A DNA stretch of 64,000 bases from Ailurus styani. Taxonomy: Eukaryota; Chordata; Mammalia; Carnivora; Ailuridae. Under the pieces are notes generated by a model, which was given only the letters and a program-made list of their open reading frames with translations, searched no databases and was not told where the DNA came from. Position 1 is the first letter of the stretch. The number at the start of each line of letters is the position of its first letter. Positions 35,675 through 47,974 of this stretch are shown here, piece by piece. The position numbers and the translations under genes are program-made. Location: contig LNAC01000758.1 in NCBI GenBank assembly GCA_002007465.1, forward strand, positions 436,096-500,095, read 5' to 3'.

Positions 35675-36824
35675 TTTGTTATGGAAATGCCAAGGTACTT
35701 CGAAGCAAAGTGACTTCAGATTTCTATGAATGAGTCTAATATTACAATGGTTGCTTAATGCTCTCATGAAAATAAGGGAGATTAAAATAAAAGATGTACT
35801 ACTTAAATTAATTCAATGAAATGTTATTAGTTGGTACCCATTACAATGAATTCATTTTTCCCGTCACTGGGAGTTGCATACTAGTTTTCAGAGACAGCTA
35901 AGTAGAAAAAAGGTTGTAGAAATTCTTCACATTGATTCTGTGGCAATGATCTCAAAAGGCCCAGTGAGAACAGGCAAATTTAAGGAGATAAAGAAATTGA
36001 CTCTCTGGGAACTTTATCAGGTAAAAGGTAGAGACTTGAAAAATGGCTCTGTTGCTGAAGAGAAGGAAAATCTTCCCTGGCAGCATTCTTCACTTTCCAA
36101 CAATTTCATTAGAGGAAACGCCATGCTTAAAATCTTGGGAACATAGTCTATGAGATATGTGTTTTATCATATGCAGACATCTATGTTAGGAATCCAAATG
36201 ATAGGTTAATCTATATAGGTCTTCAGCAAGAATGTAATGAGATTATAAAATGTCAATTGTCTTTATAATTTTGAATTTTAACAGCTCTATAGAAGATGGA
36301 GTGATTGTTTTGGAATTCACTATAATCACCAGGAATAGAAATATATTTCTTTTGGTCAAGCTCTATTATTTTCAACATTAAAGTAAAAATACCCCAGAAT
36401 GTTTAACATACTCTAACAACTACTAAAATGTTAACAGCTGTTAATTTAGTTATCTAGCAGGAGGTTCCTAACTTAGAGAGGGAAAGGTCTTGATTTTAAA
36501 AGTAAGATGATGAATTGACCCAAAAGTTCTTTACTTAAAAAGGATTCCTTTGAACACTACTTTCTAAGTTGCCACCTGAAAAAAAGAAACTGGTTCCTGA
36601 GAAATGTGGGATATATTGCTTATGTTAATTCTTCTTAATTCACACTGCATATTAGGAGAGCAAATCTTTTGATAAATCTAGTTACCTGTCTCTAGCAGGT
36701 TACAGATTTTTTTGTTCAGTTACCCAGTGTGGTCTGTAACACCAATTAATACACCTTGGCATTCATGTCCTGAGTGAAATTTGGGAAATAGAGGTCTAGA
36801 ATGTGAATAAGTGTTAGAGGATAT
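35675..36824. other. Non-coding stretch, no feature seen
   Basis: Apparently single-copy. A 90-codon + strand ORF at 35874-36146 has no recognisable domain and no exon context. Confidence 0.5.
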
Positions 36825-37345
36825 GTTATCCATTGCTATGTAACAAACTATTATATCCTCGTTTCCATGGCTCAGTGATCAAGGAACAGCTTAGCTGGGT
36901 TTACTGTTCAGGGTCCCCTAAGGCTGCCGTTAAGTGTGGATTCAGACTTGGGACATATCTGAAGCTCAGGATCTTCTTTCAAATGTAGGTGGTTGACGAC
37001 ATGATTCCCTTCCTTGTCAGTGGCTTACTTCTTCAGGCCTAGCAGGAGAGAGAGAATCCGCTGTTCTTTAAATCTCTGACTTCTAATCCTTCCTTTAAAA
37101 ATCAGCTCAAGCCTACCCAGAATCATCTCCCTTTTGATTAATTTAAATCAATTGAATAGAAACTTTAATTGTACCTATAAAATCATTTCCCCTATGTCAT
37201 AACAAATGATTTCATCACTGGAGTGGCATCCCTTATATCAATAGGTCCAACCCAGACTCAAGAGCAGGAGAATATATTAAAACTTCGATACCAGAAGGTA
37301 GGAAGGATGGGACCATCTGGAGATCTAGTCTACCCAACTGAGGAA
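36825..37345. mobile_element. Ancient interspersed repeat, probably LTR-type
   Basis: The segment has the feel of a widespread mammalian repeat: 'ttatccattgctatgtaaca' (36826-36845), 'cagcttagctgggtttactg' (36888-36907), 'agaatcatctcccttttgat' (37119-37138), and 'ctggagtggcatcccttat' (37219-37237). I remember these in this order from an ancient LTR-like family but cannot name it with certainty, and strand is not assigned. Confidence 0.5.
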
Positions 37346-37584
37346 CTTCAAGGACAGCAATAGTCATAGTAGAGAGCTCAAAATGGCAGACAGAACATCA
37401 TAAAAGACCCACACTTAGCCAATTTCCTGAAAGCCTACCCATTGCCAATATCCAAATCAAAATAATTACGATGTCACAAACTGCATTCTTCAGACTGCTT
37501 CACTTCAAAGACAAAATAGTTACTTTTACCAAGAGCAGTGGCAAAACAGACTTTCTGTTTAGGTACCTATTGTTGAAACTTTAA

Positions 37585-37789
37585 GGGCGCCTGGGTGGCT
37601 CAGTGGGTTAAAGCCTCTGCTTTCGGCTCAGGTCATGATCTCAGGGTCCTGGGATCGAGGCCCACATCGGGCTCCCTGCTCAGCGGGGAGCCTGCTTCCC
37701 CCCCCTCTCTCTCTGCCTGCCTCTCTGCCTCCTTGTGATCTCTCTCCCTCTGTGAAATAAATAAATAAAATCTTTAAAAAAAAAAAAAA
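37585..37789 (+). mobile_element. Young Can-SINE with 10-bp TSD
   Basis: Head 'gggcgcctgggtggctcagt', body with 'gctttcggctcaggtcatg' and 'ccttgtgatctctctccc', tail 'gaaataaataaataaaatc'. TSD 'gaaactttaa' at 37575-37584 and 37790-37799. It belongs to the same young subfamily as SINEs A and C but has the usual 'gggttaaagcc'. Confidence 0.97.
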
Positions 37790-37799
37790 GAAACTTTAA

Positions 37800-40700
37800 G
37801 CCAGGCCTGAGGAAAACATACAAGAAAATAGAAAATATTTTCTGGCACCTTTTTGAACTTCCTAAGATAGTGTCATTCTGGCACTTTCTTCTCAACATTT
37901 AGAACCATTAAGTCACAACACAAAGGAGGAAAAACATATTGTCTAGCCTGGCTGATAACCAAATCAATTATCAGCTTCTGTAAGGATGAAAATATATATA
38001 CTAAATAATCCAGAATAAGCAAAAACACAATAGAATGGGAGAATTTCTAGTGACTAAAATCTAGATTTCAAGAGTCATTTCATCAAAATTTATCTTCACT
38101 AAAAGGTTAGTTTTTCTGATCATAATCAATATAGAACATCTTTACCATCAGCATTTATTACATAACTATTCTATAATAATATGCCTAACTGTTATATTCA
38201 AACTTAAAAGAAATAAAAACAGAAAAAGTAGGGATGAGATAAAATATTTTATCATAATTTAGTAAATATTTTTAATTCAGAAACACAAACCATAGGAAAT
38301 AACATGGACGGAAGTCCATTATTGCCTTTGTTTCATTAAATTGTACATAACATGCTTTTGAAGTGAAAGTAGGGCCTCATTCTTGTATTTACAATGATGG
38401 TTTCTAGCCTATTGATTTAAAAGATATTTTGCTTCTCTTTTCAACAGGAAGTATGAGATCACAGATAAAGCTTAAGCCCATATGTCTTGATAGAGCACTA
38501 TTCTTTCTATCAGTTATACTTGGTCCTTATTGCGTATTTTAAATTATTTATATTTCAGAGGAAAGGGTTAGCTAGGTGATTTACGTAGTAGTGGTAAAAC
38601 CCCGGTCCACAAAGTAACTGCACAGAACACAACTGAAACTCACTTCTAAATATTTAGATAGTACCAGAATTAGGATAATAATGTACTTCTCAAGAAACAA
38701 CAGTGAAAGCGACAGAAGTTCCTTTTGGAGAAACAGAACAACAGACCTAAGTTTCAAATCCCGGTGGAGTAGGACATAAATCAGGTAGAAAGATACAGTT
38801 TCCGAGAGCCAATTCTCGATTAGAAAGGGGATGTGGGTTCTGGGAGGCATGCGCTTAATTCTGACTTATGCACACCACATCGTTTTCCATAGAACTGGAC
38901 AAATCACCCTGTGAAAAAGGTTAATCAAATGGGTAGCGTGACTTAGGATAACATGCCTTGGATGGCTGACCGATTCGATTCATATCTGCTGGTGAGATCC
39001 ATAATGTCTCAATTCTTAATTATCTAGTCTTTGGTGCATTAAAAAAATGGCCAATAAAATGTCAGCCAAGAAACACACTGTTCATTCCTTTCAGGTTTAT
39101 TTTAAACCTATTGCACTTAGGCTAGAGCTAAATCAATTTTTCATGAATATCTACCCCAGTAGATTGCACCTCAAGCCAGTACAGATCCCCCAGAGAATTT
39201 TAAAAAAGAGATTTATCAAGTAACAAGTAACACCTCAGGAAAAAGAAACAGGGTTTTTAATTGCTTCGTGCGCTCCATAATTGAAGGCAGGCACCTTCTT
39301 GAGGCACTGGCTGCCAGGAGGAGTGAGACTCCAGTTGGCCCTGCCTAATTAATCCTGTGATACAAACCTTCTGGCTTCAATTTTCACATTTCTGTCTCTT
39401 TTTAGAGGTGATAATAAAACTAAAAATTTATGTTGGTTACTGTATGACTATAACTGTGCCAGCGGAACACAAATAAAACCATATGGGCTAAGGAGACCTT
39501 GTCTCCACATTTCTGGTTTTTCCGTAGTAGGAGGCAGAGGGGCAAGCTCCGTGCTGACAAGAAAAGGTAGGCAGAATGCAGTAGCAGGGCGGAAGTGCAG
39601 GTCAACTCCTCCTTGGGAGTTTGCTCGCTTAAGATGACTCATGGAGGCATATGCCATTTTTATTGACAAGAAAAAGTTCTCAAAATAGAATTGTACACTC
39701 TGAAAGCTCAACGGCTCAGTGACTACAAATCATAAAGCTGCACTAGAGCTTTTAATGAAAGACAAATTGGGCAGCTCGGCCTTTAAAAAAGCTGTCAGAG
39801 CAACAAGTATAAGGTCTTTTATCTTAATAGCTTACATATTAAAACTGGTAGAAGACATCCTTCAAAACATTGTGATGCCAGCAATGTCCAGAGTCGAGCT
39901 GCGATGCAGAATGCATCCCACATTACGAATTGGCTCCAGGGTTGACACAGATCAAAATTATTTTGCTTTTTATGGAGAACCTGGATTCCTAATGTGATAT
40001 TATTGTTAAAAGCCCTGTGGAATGATACTTATATAAAGAGGCCATGGCACTGAAGATGTGCAATCAATAATACATCGTACCAGGGAAAAATCTAGAAGCA
40101 CAACAGTATAGGGATTTGTCCTTATATTAATTATGAGACATGATGTTTATTTTTTAAAACGTCCCATGAAAATACTAAAACCACTCTATCCTCTGAGGTT
40201 TTTTTTTCCTGCTAGTATTTAGTCTTCCATCTTGAAATACCAACAGCATGTTATTTTCAGAGACTGGAGTAAAAACTTAAAAGGTACATTGTATCGTGCC
40301 ATTCATGTGTACATCATACATTTTTAAAAAGAAATTTCCAAATATTTTAGGACTTTAATTACTTTCATGTGCTTAAATTTATGTCACTTTCTTTAAATCA
40401 ATCCTTTTTAAATCTGTTTATTTTAAATATAATTTCCACTCTTTCTGCTGAATTTTTAAAAATATGAGAGCCATCTGGTGGTCAACAATTATATTTTCCT
40501 TAAAAACAATTTTTGTGTCTTGGAAAATACAGTGTTGTTCTGTTTTTAAATTTGGTAATTTTTTTTCCAATAGAAGCACTTTAATAGAGATACTAATTCT
40601 CCATCCCCATACGTCTAAATGGATTCTCAATATGAAACCAACTTTTCAAATACTGTTTTCATTGAACCTGCCACTATTTGTTATAAAGATCAGATAGACT

Positions 40701-41235
40701 ATTTTTTCTACATATTTCACTTATTTACAAAGAAGTGCCAAAAATTATGCAAGGAGGTGTAAAAAATACAAAGATGTTGCTAAAAGCATTATAATATGTA
40801 AGTTTTAATACTTCTTAAAAGTGATTTTTATAGAATATGTCTCAGAAAAATGAAGCTTTGGGAACTAGGTTTAGGATTCCATGAAGATATGCAGACATGG
40901 AATAAAATCTTGAAAGATTCAAATGTAAAAATTATAGAGGTTCAAAGTTTGGCCAATGATAAGGAAAACATCGAAACAAAGCTGACATTGATGGAAGTGG
41001 TTGAAATTCTACATGCCTGGCTCATACATATTTCAAATAAGCTGTTCGCCTTATAAACTATTTTACTGAACGTATACACACATGTACATATTATATATAT
41101 GTATATATATATATACACACACACACACACGTTAAAAATGAAGCCTATTGTGAATATACTATTACATGACATTTTCACTCTGATCTCTATCTCATGATTA
41201 AACTATAGAGTTGTTTCTGTTGTTCTTCGTAGACT
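37800..41235. other. Repeat-poor DNA; candidate conserved non-coding block at about 39.2-40.0 kb
   Basis: No transposon was recognised over about 3.4 kb, unlike the left half of the window. Positions 39240-40020 are less AT-rich and contain homeodomain-type cores ('taattgcttcg', 'cctaattaatcctg') and a mixed-composition stretch at 39719-40010. A 92-codon ORF spans 39719-39997 but has no recognised domain. Regulatory function is only a possibility. Confidence 0.4.
41070..41132 (+). repeat. (TA)n(CA)n microsatellite
   Basis: A TA run followed by 'acacacacacacacac', imperfect on its left side. Confidence 0.9.
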
Positions 41236-41239
41236 TGGT

Positions 41240-41425
41240 TAATTGTTTTTACTATTAGTTAACACATATTGAATATTTACTATATGGCAAGTTCTTAACT
41301 AAAGGCTTTTTAAAATGATCTCCTTGAATACGTGTAATATACTACTTCACAAGTACTATTATTCTCCCACTGAACTAAGGAGGCATATGAGGCTCAGAGA
41401 AATAACGAAATTGTACTAAGAGTGA
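41240..41425 (-). mobile_element. MIR/MIR3-type relic, minus strand
   Basis: Reading on the + strand, 'attgaatatttactatatgg' then 'ctattattctcccactgaac' and 'aggctcagagaaataacg' match the complement of a MIR-type element ('attattatccccattttaca', 'gaggctcagagagg'). Very diverged. Confidence 0.55.
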
Positions 41426-41429
41426 ATGG

Positions 41430-42845
41430 CCTTGGTTTCACCTCAATTCTACACTTTTATTTATTATTCAAAATCACAGTTACACATCCTAATTTTTCAT
41501 AGTTTCACCATTTTTTTCAAAAACGTAACTCTGTCCTCAGCTTTGGTAACAGGTAAGGCACCAACCTTATAAACTTCATCTTTTATTTATCTACCAAGTG
41601 ATGTGGGAAATGAATTAATACAAAGAACTCAAAGAATGTCTAGGCAATTGTCTGCTACCATTTTAGCCACCAGGTACTCTTTCTTCATCCTCTCCTGGAA
41701 CAAACTCTTTCCCTTCCATTCAGGCTCACCTGTCTCCCAGACCCATCTCTGGAGTTTGGGGGAGGGTGCTAACCCTGGTACTCTGAGGATTAGACTTGTA
41801 ATCCAGGCATGACTACAGTGACACATCCAGGAGAGAGCAGGGCACCCAAACCAGAACAGGCAGAGCCCTTCCCCCGGGGTGTTCTTACCTTCGGTCTGGG
41901 AATATGGATAAGAACTCGTATCTATCAGATCCCTAAATTTAGAAGATATAAGCATGAAGCTGCACTTCAGTCCCAGACCCCTTGTCATCTCCCCTACACA
42001 CTCTCCAGTACGTGAAAGAACAGAACAGAATGAGGTGAACGCACAAAGAAATACATGAAATAAGGAAAAACAGAAAGCCCAGCAAAGATAGCCTGCCTAT
42101 CTGTGCCTAAAAACCCCAAAGCAGCGTCATTCTTACATAAGTTCCTTTAGAGGTTGTGCTACCCCCAAAATCCTTCCAATAAATGTGTGGTCACTGTTGA
42201 GTTTTGTTTTTGTTGTTTTTGTTTTGTTATTTGTTTAGGCTTGAGCTAGTGTGAGTTGGATTTTTGTCACTTCAACACAAGAAGCCATTAGAGTTATAAT
42301 CACAAAATATTAGGTTCCGTATGGCAGAAAACAGGAATAACCACTGTTTAGCCAATAGTGTCTTCTGAGTGTGTTTTAAAATAAACAATTTCCCTAGGAA
42401 AAGAGCCAATGTGCCTGCATATGGCAGGGAAGTGTGACACAAAGCACCAGACTGGTTGCAGCAAACACAGGAAGGAGCCAGTTTCCGAAAGCTCAACAGT
42501 TTTAATCCCCACCAGCATGTAATTTTTGTTTTTATCTCACCCTTATATGTGAAAACCAGATTCAAAATTTACACACTTAAGGAAATATACACACACCCCT
42601 TCCTGATTTTGACTGTGTTCAGGCCAGGAAGTAATTCTTTGAACTCTATCCTCATAATCTATTGTTAAATGGCAGATATTGTGGAAGGAAGAGTGCACAT
42701 TTCAATGAAATCAGAACAAATTTAATTGGGACTAGAGAAACAAGATAATATAAACCAAAAAATCTTATGCTTTCGAATTGGACCATTCTAGCTTACCATC
42801 CCAGCTTTGCCACTTTATTGGTTATGAAAGTCGGTGAGGCTCTGA
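41430..42845. other. Non-coding DNA, no feature seen
   Basis: Single-copy in appearance. A T/G-rich (GTTTT)n run is at 42200-42236. The opposing 119- and 97-codon ORFs at 41629-41988 and 42272-42565 (both minus) show no domain. Confidence 0.5.
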
Positions 42846-42848
42846 ATG

Positions 42849-44414
42849 TCCATTCTTTTTCTAACTTATTTGATTCAAATTCAATTAGTTAACATATAGC
42901 ATATCATTAGTTTCAAATGTAGAGTTCAGTTAATCATCTGTTCCCTCTAACACCTAGTGCTCATTACATCACGTGCCTTCCTTAATGCCCATCACCCAAT
43001 TACCCCATCCCCTACCCACCTCCAACAACCCTCAGTTTGTTTCAAGTTAAGTGTCTCTTATGGTTTGTCTCCCTGATTTCATCTTACTTTATTTTTTCTT
43101 CCCTTCCCCTATGATTCCGTTTTCTTAAATTCCACATATGACTGAAGCCATATGATGATTAGCTTTTGACTAATGATTTTGATGATTGACTTATTTCATT
43201 TAGCATAATACCTTCCAGTTCTAAGCGTGTCATTGAACATGGTAAGATTTCATAATTTTGATGACTGAGTAATATTCCACTGTATATGTATACCACATCT
43301 TCCCTATCCACTCATCTGTCAATGGACATCTGGGCTCTTTCTATAGTTTGGCTGTTGTGGACACTGCAACTATGAACATTGGGGTGAAGGTACCCCTCCA
43401 GATTACAACATTTGTATCCTTTGGGTAAATATCTAGTGGTGCAATTGCCAGGTCATAAAGTAGCTCTTTTTAACTTCTTGGGGAACCTCCATACTGTTTC
43501 CAGAGTGGCTATACCAGTTTGCATTCCCAAAAACAGTGTAAAAGGGTTCCCCTTTCTCTACATCCTCTCCAACACTTGTTGTTTCCTGTCCTGTTACTTT
43601 TGGCCATTCTAACTGGTGTAAGGTGGTATCTCGATGTGGTTTTGATTTGTATTTCCCTGATACCAAATGATATGGAGCATTTTTTCACAAGTCTTTTGGC
43701 CATTTGTATGTCTTCTTTGGAGAAATGTCTGTTCATGTCTTCTGCCCATTTCTTGACTGGCTTATTTGTTTTTTGGATGTTTGGTTTGATAAGTTCTTTA
43801 TAGATCTTGGAATGTTGAAAAAGAAAACCAAAGCTGGTGGCATCACAATACCTGACTTCAAAGTATATTACAAAGCTGTGATCATTAAGACAGTATGGTA
43901 CTGGCACAAAAACAAACACATAGATGAATACAATAGAACAGAGAACACCGAAATGGACTCTCCATTCTATGGTCAACTGATCTTTGACAAAGCAGGAAAA
44001 AATATCCAATGGAAAAAAAACCAGTCTCTTCAATAAATGGTGCAGGGAAAATTAGACAACCACAAGCAAAAGAAACTGGACCATTATTTTACACCATACA
44101 GAAAGATAAAATGGATGAAAGATCTAAATGTGAGACAGGAATCCATCAAAACCCTAGAGGAGAACACGGGCAGAAACCTTTGTGACCTCAGCTGCAATTT
44201 CTTGCTAGACAAGTCACCAAAGGGAAGGGAAACAAGAGTAAAAGTGAACTATTGGCACTTCATCAAGATTAAAAGCTTTTGCACAGCATAGGAAAGGGTG
44301 GACAGAACAAAATGATAATGGACAGAATGGGAGAAGATATTTGCAAATGCCTTATCAGATAAAGGGCTAGTATCCAAGATCTATAAAGAACTTATCGAAC
44401 TCCATTTTCTTTTC
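42849..44414 (-). mobile_element. LINE-1 with 5' inversion (twin priming)
   Basis: The 3' part lies on the minus strand at 42862-43811. It runs from the carnivore L1 3' end ('caaattcaattagttaac', 42877-42894) back into ORF2, including the Cys-rich C-terminal region (43500-43600 on the complement). At 43809-43811 it switches to the + strand: 43809-44402 is the upstream ORF2 segment ('ccaaagctggtggcatcac', 43829-43847, to 'aaagaacttatcgaac'). Both parts contain the same approximately 30-nt L1 interval, as expected at an inversion junction. Candidate imperfect TSD: 'tccattctttttc' (42849-42861) and 'tccattttcttttc' (44401-44414). All reading frames are broken. Confidence 0.92.
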
Positions 44415-45040
44415 AATACAAGAGGGGAATACAAAAGTCAATTTTAAGAATGGAGATAATCTATTAAAAGAACCTAAAAAGAAAAAAAGAAAAGACTCTA
44501 AAAGAGATGGTCAGTAAATGGCAGGTGTTGCCGTGGCTACAGACATTTTTAAGGTCAGTATTAAGTCTGCATATAGTTTCGTTAACCAAAGCAATGAAAA
44601 CATATGGCAAAGAAAAAAAAAAGTTTGATTTCGTATTAGCAAATTTTTCTGAGTATTCATTATAAGCTTCTTGTAAAGGTACTAACAATCAAAACTAATA
44701 GTTGGAAAATATAGTGAAGTTTAACAGTATTGCCATTATTGCAAACACATAAATATTCTATTGTGATTTTATTTTTTTCCGGGGAATTTTATTTAAACTA
44801 AGATATTTCTCGAAATAGTCCATTTGTCTTGTTTTCTAAAATATGGTGAAAAGAATTTCACTGTCTCACAGTCTAGCCCCCTGATAGTCATTCATGAAGC
44901 ACACAATTACATAATCTCTACTCATTGTTATGTATACGTTCAGACAAAAGTACCACATGAAAATATTTAATCTGAGACAGACTTATCTTAAACAGAACAA
45001 AGCCAAGTTTGAAAGCAATGCCCATTATGCAAGATAAAAG
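44415..45040. other. Non-coding stretch, no feature seen
   Basis: AT-rich single-copy DNA with poly-A patches. Confidence 0.5.
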
Positions 45041-45044
45041 AGGT

Positions 45045-45225
45045 CAGTGGTTCTCTAACTTTTTAAGCTTATTACTGTCACTGGGAAACTTGCAAAAGTA
45101 CTGGTACCTGTACCTCGCTACCCATCCACCTGCTAGATTATCATTCAGTTGCCTGGGGTATGGCCTTGGCTTTGGAAATGTTTTAAAGACCACCTGATGA
45201 TTCTAGTGGGCAGCAAGTTTAGGCA
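45045..45225 (+). mobile_element. MER20-like hAT-Charlie relic
   Basis: The left end 'cagtggttctctaac' (45045-45059) is a typical hAT-Charlie terminus. Internal 'tgcctggggtatggcc' (45150-45165) and the right-hand 'ccacctgatgattctagtg' (45190-45208) followed by 'gcaagttta' fit MER20 or a close relative. Non-autonomous, about 180 bp. Confidence 0.65.
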
Positions 45226-45239
45226 CCTCTGTGCTAGTC

Positions 45240-47305
45240 TTCTCACCGTGCCTCTGATCACTGTTTAAGCAGTCCCTAGCTGTTTCATTTATTTTTCTCT
45301 AAGTCCAAAACATCTAGCAGAGAAAATTTTATTTTGTAAAACAAAACAAAAAAACCCTTTTCAATCATTTAATCAAATTAATGTGTGTCATTATTCACCA
45401 CACTCTGGTAGGGTTGAAAGAAGAAGAGCAAGTACAGGACATAGTGTAGGTCTTCAAATTTTTAAAATGTAGTTCACATGATAGAACAAATCCACATAAA
45501 GATATTGCAATTCTGAATGTCTAGTCAGGAATAATAGTCCTGAAAGGACTTCATCATTTGAGGACAGTGCAAATATTTTTAAAATGCAAGTGAACCACAA
45601 AACTGTAGCCTTCCTAAAGGAATTCTCAGGTGATTTTTTTAATATGCGCCAAATTTACCTTTGGCAAACGTTACTGAAGTTTTGTTAACATGGAGACTGA
45701 TAGCTAGAAACTGCTCGACAGATTTTCATTCACACGGGAGCTCCGCATATACAGCCTTTTTCTGACTCACAACAATACTCTGTCTCTTCCTTGAATCCAC
45801 CACCTAGTCCCACTGGTGTGGGCGTGCCACTTGTTTATGCTGAGACTCTGGCGGCTGGGAGCCACAGACTTGTCCTCAGTACCCATATTCTTCATTATCG
45901 TACAAAGAATGGAGGGAAGGCCCTCATGTGTACAGAGTTCTTTGCTGTTTCTGAAAAATCCCCAACCAAACCACAGCTTGGCATTACCAGATTTTCAAGT
46001 TTTACATGCCAAGATTGCAATCTCTACCTCGGGCTCATGATGAGGACTAAAAATGATAATGCACAAAGAAAGCACTTAACGCTGTGCCTACAAACTAGCA
46101 ACTACTCAGGAAATGTGTTTTCAAAACCCAGACAATACCCAATTTCATTGTCTTGATATCTTAGTGTTGATTCTAAGTGTTCATAAAAAAATTCCTTGAG
46201 GTCCGTTGTAAGCAAAGCACTATTTCACTTTATTTAAATTACTGCCAACTATTCCCAAGCTGACTGATTTTTTTTTTAATTTAGGATATGTTGTCCTTAA
46301 AGTTCAGTCTTTCAAAAATGAGTAGTTGTAGATTCCTAAGTGGCAGCCTTCGGAGAGCCAAAGCTATTCTTATCTGAAGCAGGTTGCGACAGATGCATAA
46401 ATAATTGGGAGCAGAGTTAACAGTGTACTTCTGTGCTTTTAAGTCTTCCCTCTTTTCCCAGCAAAGACAGAAGAAACCAAAGTCATAGAACATCTGAACT
46501 CTGTCCAAACTTCAGTTGTATTTTAAAATTTCAGGTTAGCATGTATAATATATTAATGCTATACAACTTTTATTGTGTTCACTTTAAAATTTATATTAAG
46601 TAGATTGCTACATTATGGTAATGTACTAAATTACCTAAAGCAAAGTAATACAATGATTAACTGACTATAAACATTGGTTTATGGTCAGATTATGAAGTAT
46701 TACAATGATTAACATTATGCATTTTCATAACAGCAGAAAATTGCAGGATGAAATATCTGTGGATTGACTCAGTGCCATTAGGAATAATAAAACAGTGGTA
46801 TAACTCAGTCTCAAGTTACATCTTGAGAGTAAACTTTGTTTTAAATCTCCGCCCTAAGTGGTTGAGAAATTCATTAATTTAAAATGCCCAATGCTTGCCA
46901 GACACAAGGTAGAGAATGCAAGTATTCATTCTAATTGATGATAGTAAGCAAAACGGGGCTTAACTAACAGTTTTTAAGTCTTTTTAATACTTTGCTGTTG
47001 AACCAGATCCATTTTATTTATTATGCTCTTTCAATGATTAATTAAAACTGATACACGCAAGAGTTAGATGTTAACTTCTTTCAAAAATAGATTTGAGATG
47101 GGTTACAATCTTAAAAAAATACATTTCAGATTGAGAGAAGGTTAGCTCATTTGCTCTATAACCGAAGTGAATAGACCAATTCTTTGTGAGAAGGAGACAA
47201 CCCAGAGAAATATAGATCTGAAGAAGTCATGGATTTAGATTGTTCTTCAGAGGCATAGGGTTGGAATGCAGAGTCTGGAAAAACCATAAAATGGCTAATG
47301 CTAGA
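45240..47305. other. Repeat-poor non-coding DNA
   Basis: About 2 kb with no recognised transposon. The 121-codon + ORF at 45791-46156 overlaps another in a different frame and has no domain. Confidence 0.5.
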
Positions 47306-47309
47306 AAAC

Positions 47310-47490
47310 GCTATAGCTATAGCAGTATTGTCTGGGCTTGAGTTCTCATGTAGCTACCTAATTGCTGAACATCTTAAGCAAATTACCTTAATTTCATCAT
47401 CCATAAGATGGGCATATCTCTCAGCTGTTGAATGGATTAAATAAAAATTGTGAAGTGACTGGCTTGTAAGAGTCAATAAATGAGTTACTT
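47310..47490 (+). mobile_element. MIR relic
   Basis: In order: 'gtctgggcttgagttctc' (47331-47348), 'cttaagcaaattaccttaat' (47372-47391), 'catcatccataagatgggc' (47396-47414) and 'gaatggattaaataaaaat' (47430-47448). This matches the MIR body and its 3' end. Confidence 0.75.
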
Positions 47491-47518
47491 TCTATTTATT
47501 AATTTCATTAAAATTATT

Positions 47519-47660
47519 ACTAGTTGATTATAACTAGTTGATTATTATTACATTCTAATGATAGGATCTAGTCCCAATAGGAAAAAGTGAATAAAGCAAA
47601 ATTGGGAAGGGCCATTTAAGAACACTGGCCAGAAAAAACATATATATGAACACTGGCCAG
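47519..47660 (+). repeat. Two short local duplications
   Basis: A 14-bp unit 'tagttgattataac' is repeated in tandem with two changes at 47521-47548. 'gaacactggccag' occurs at 47620-47632 and 47648-47660, 28 bp apart. Both look like replication slippage. Confidence 0.7.
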
Positions 47661-47879
47661 GGAAAATGCTACGAGCTGCATTACATCCTAAAATACACGT
47701 GTTGATCATTTTGTATTCAGATTTATCACAATATCTCTCTACTCCTGGGAGATGTAGAAGGATTCAAGTCTTTCCTAAAACTAAACTTCCATCATGGATA
47801 CTACTTCAATGGATAAACCATCAGATTGTGGTTCCTTATGTTTCTGTGTACCTTTTCCTAGATGAGCAATTTTCACACA

Positions 47880-47970
47880 TCTAATAATATTTTCTACAAT
47901 TCTAGCTCCCAACACAGTTATAGGCTTATAATAGATGCTCAGTGAAGATAGCCTACATTAACAAGTGAAT
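47880..47970 (+). mobile_element. Possible L2/MIR 3' end relic
   Basis: 'ttataatagatgctcagtga' followed by 'acaagtgaataaatg' resembles the 'agtaggtgctcaataaatg' 3' end of L2/MIR. It is short and diverged. Confidence 0.4.
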
Positions 47971-47974
47971 AAAT

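Noticed and set aside
39719..39997. 92-codon + strand ORF in repeat-free DNA
   Set aside because: No recognisable domain and no splice or promoter context. The interval is more plausible as non-coding DNA.
43509..44033. 174-codon minus-strand ORF, possible novel fusion protein
   Set aside because: It crosses the L1 inversion junction: the first part is antisense L1 and the second is a decayed ORF2 C-terminus. It is an accident of the rearrangement.
45791..46156. 121-codon + strand ORF
   Set aside because: No domain, and an overlapping alternative frame is also open. This length is expected by chance in a window of this size.
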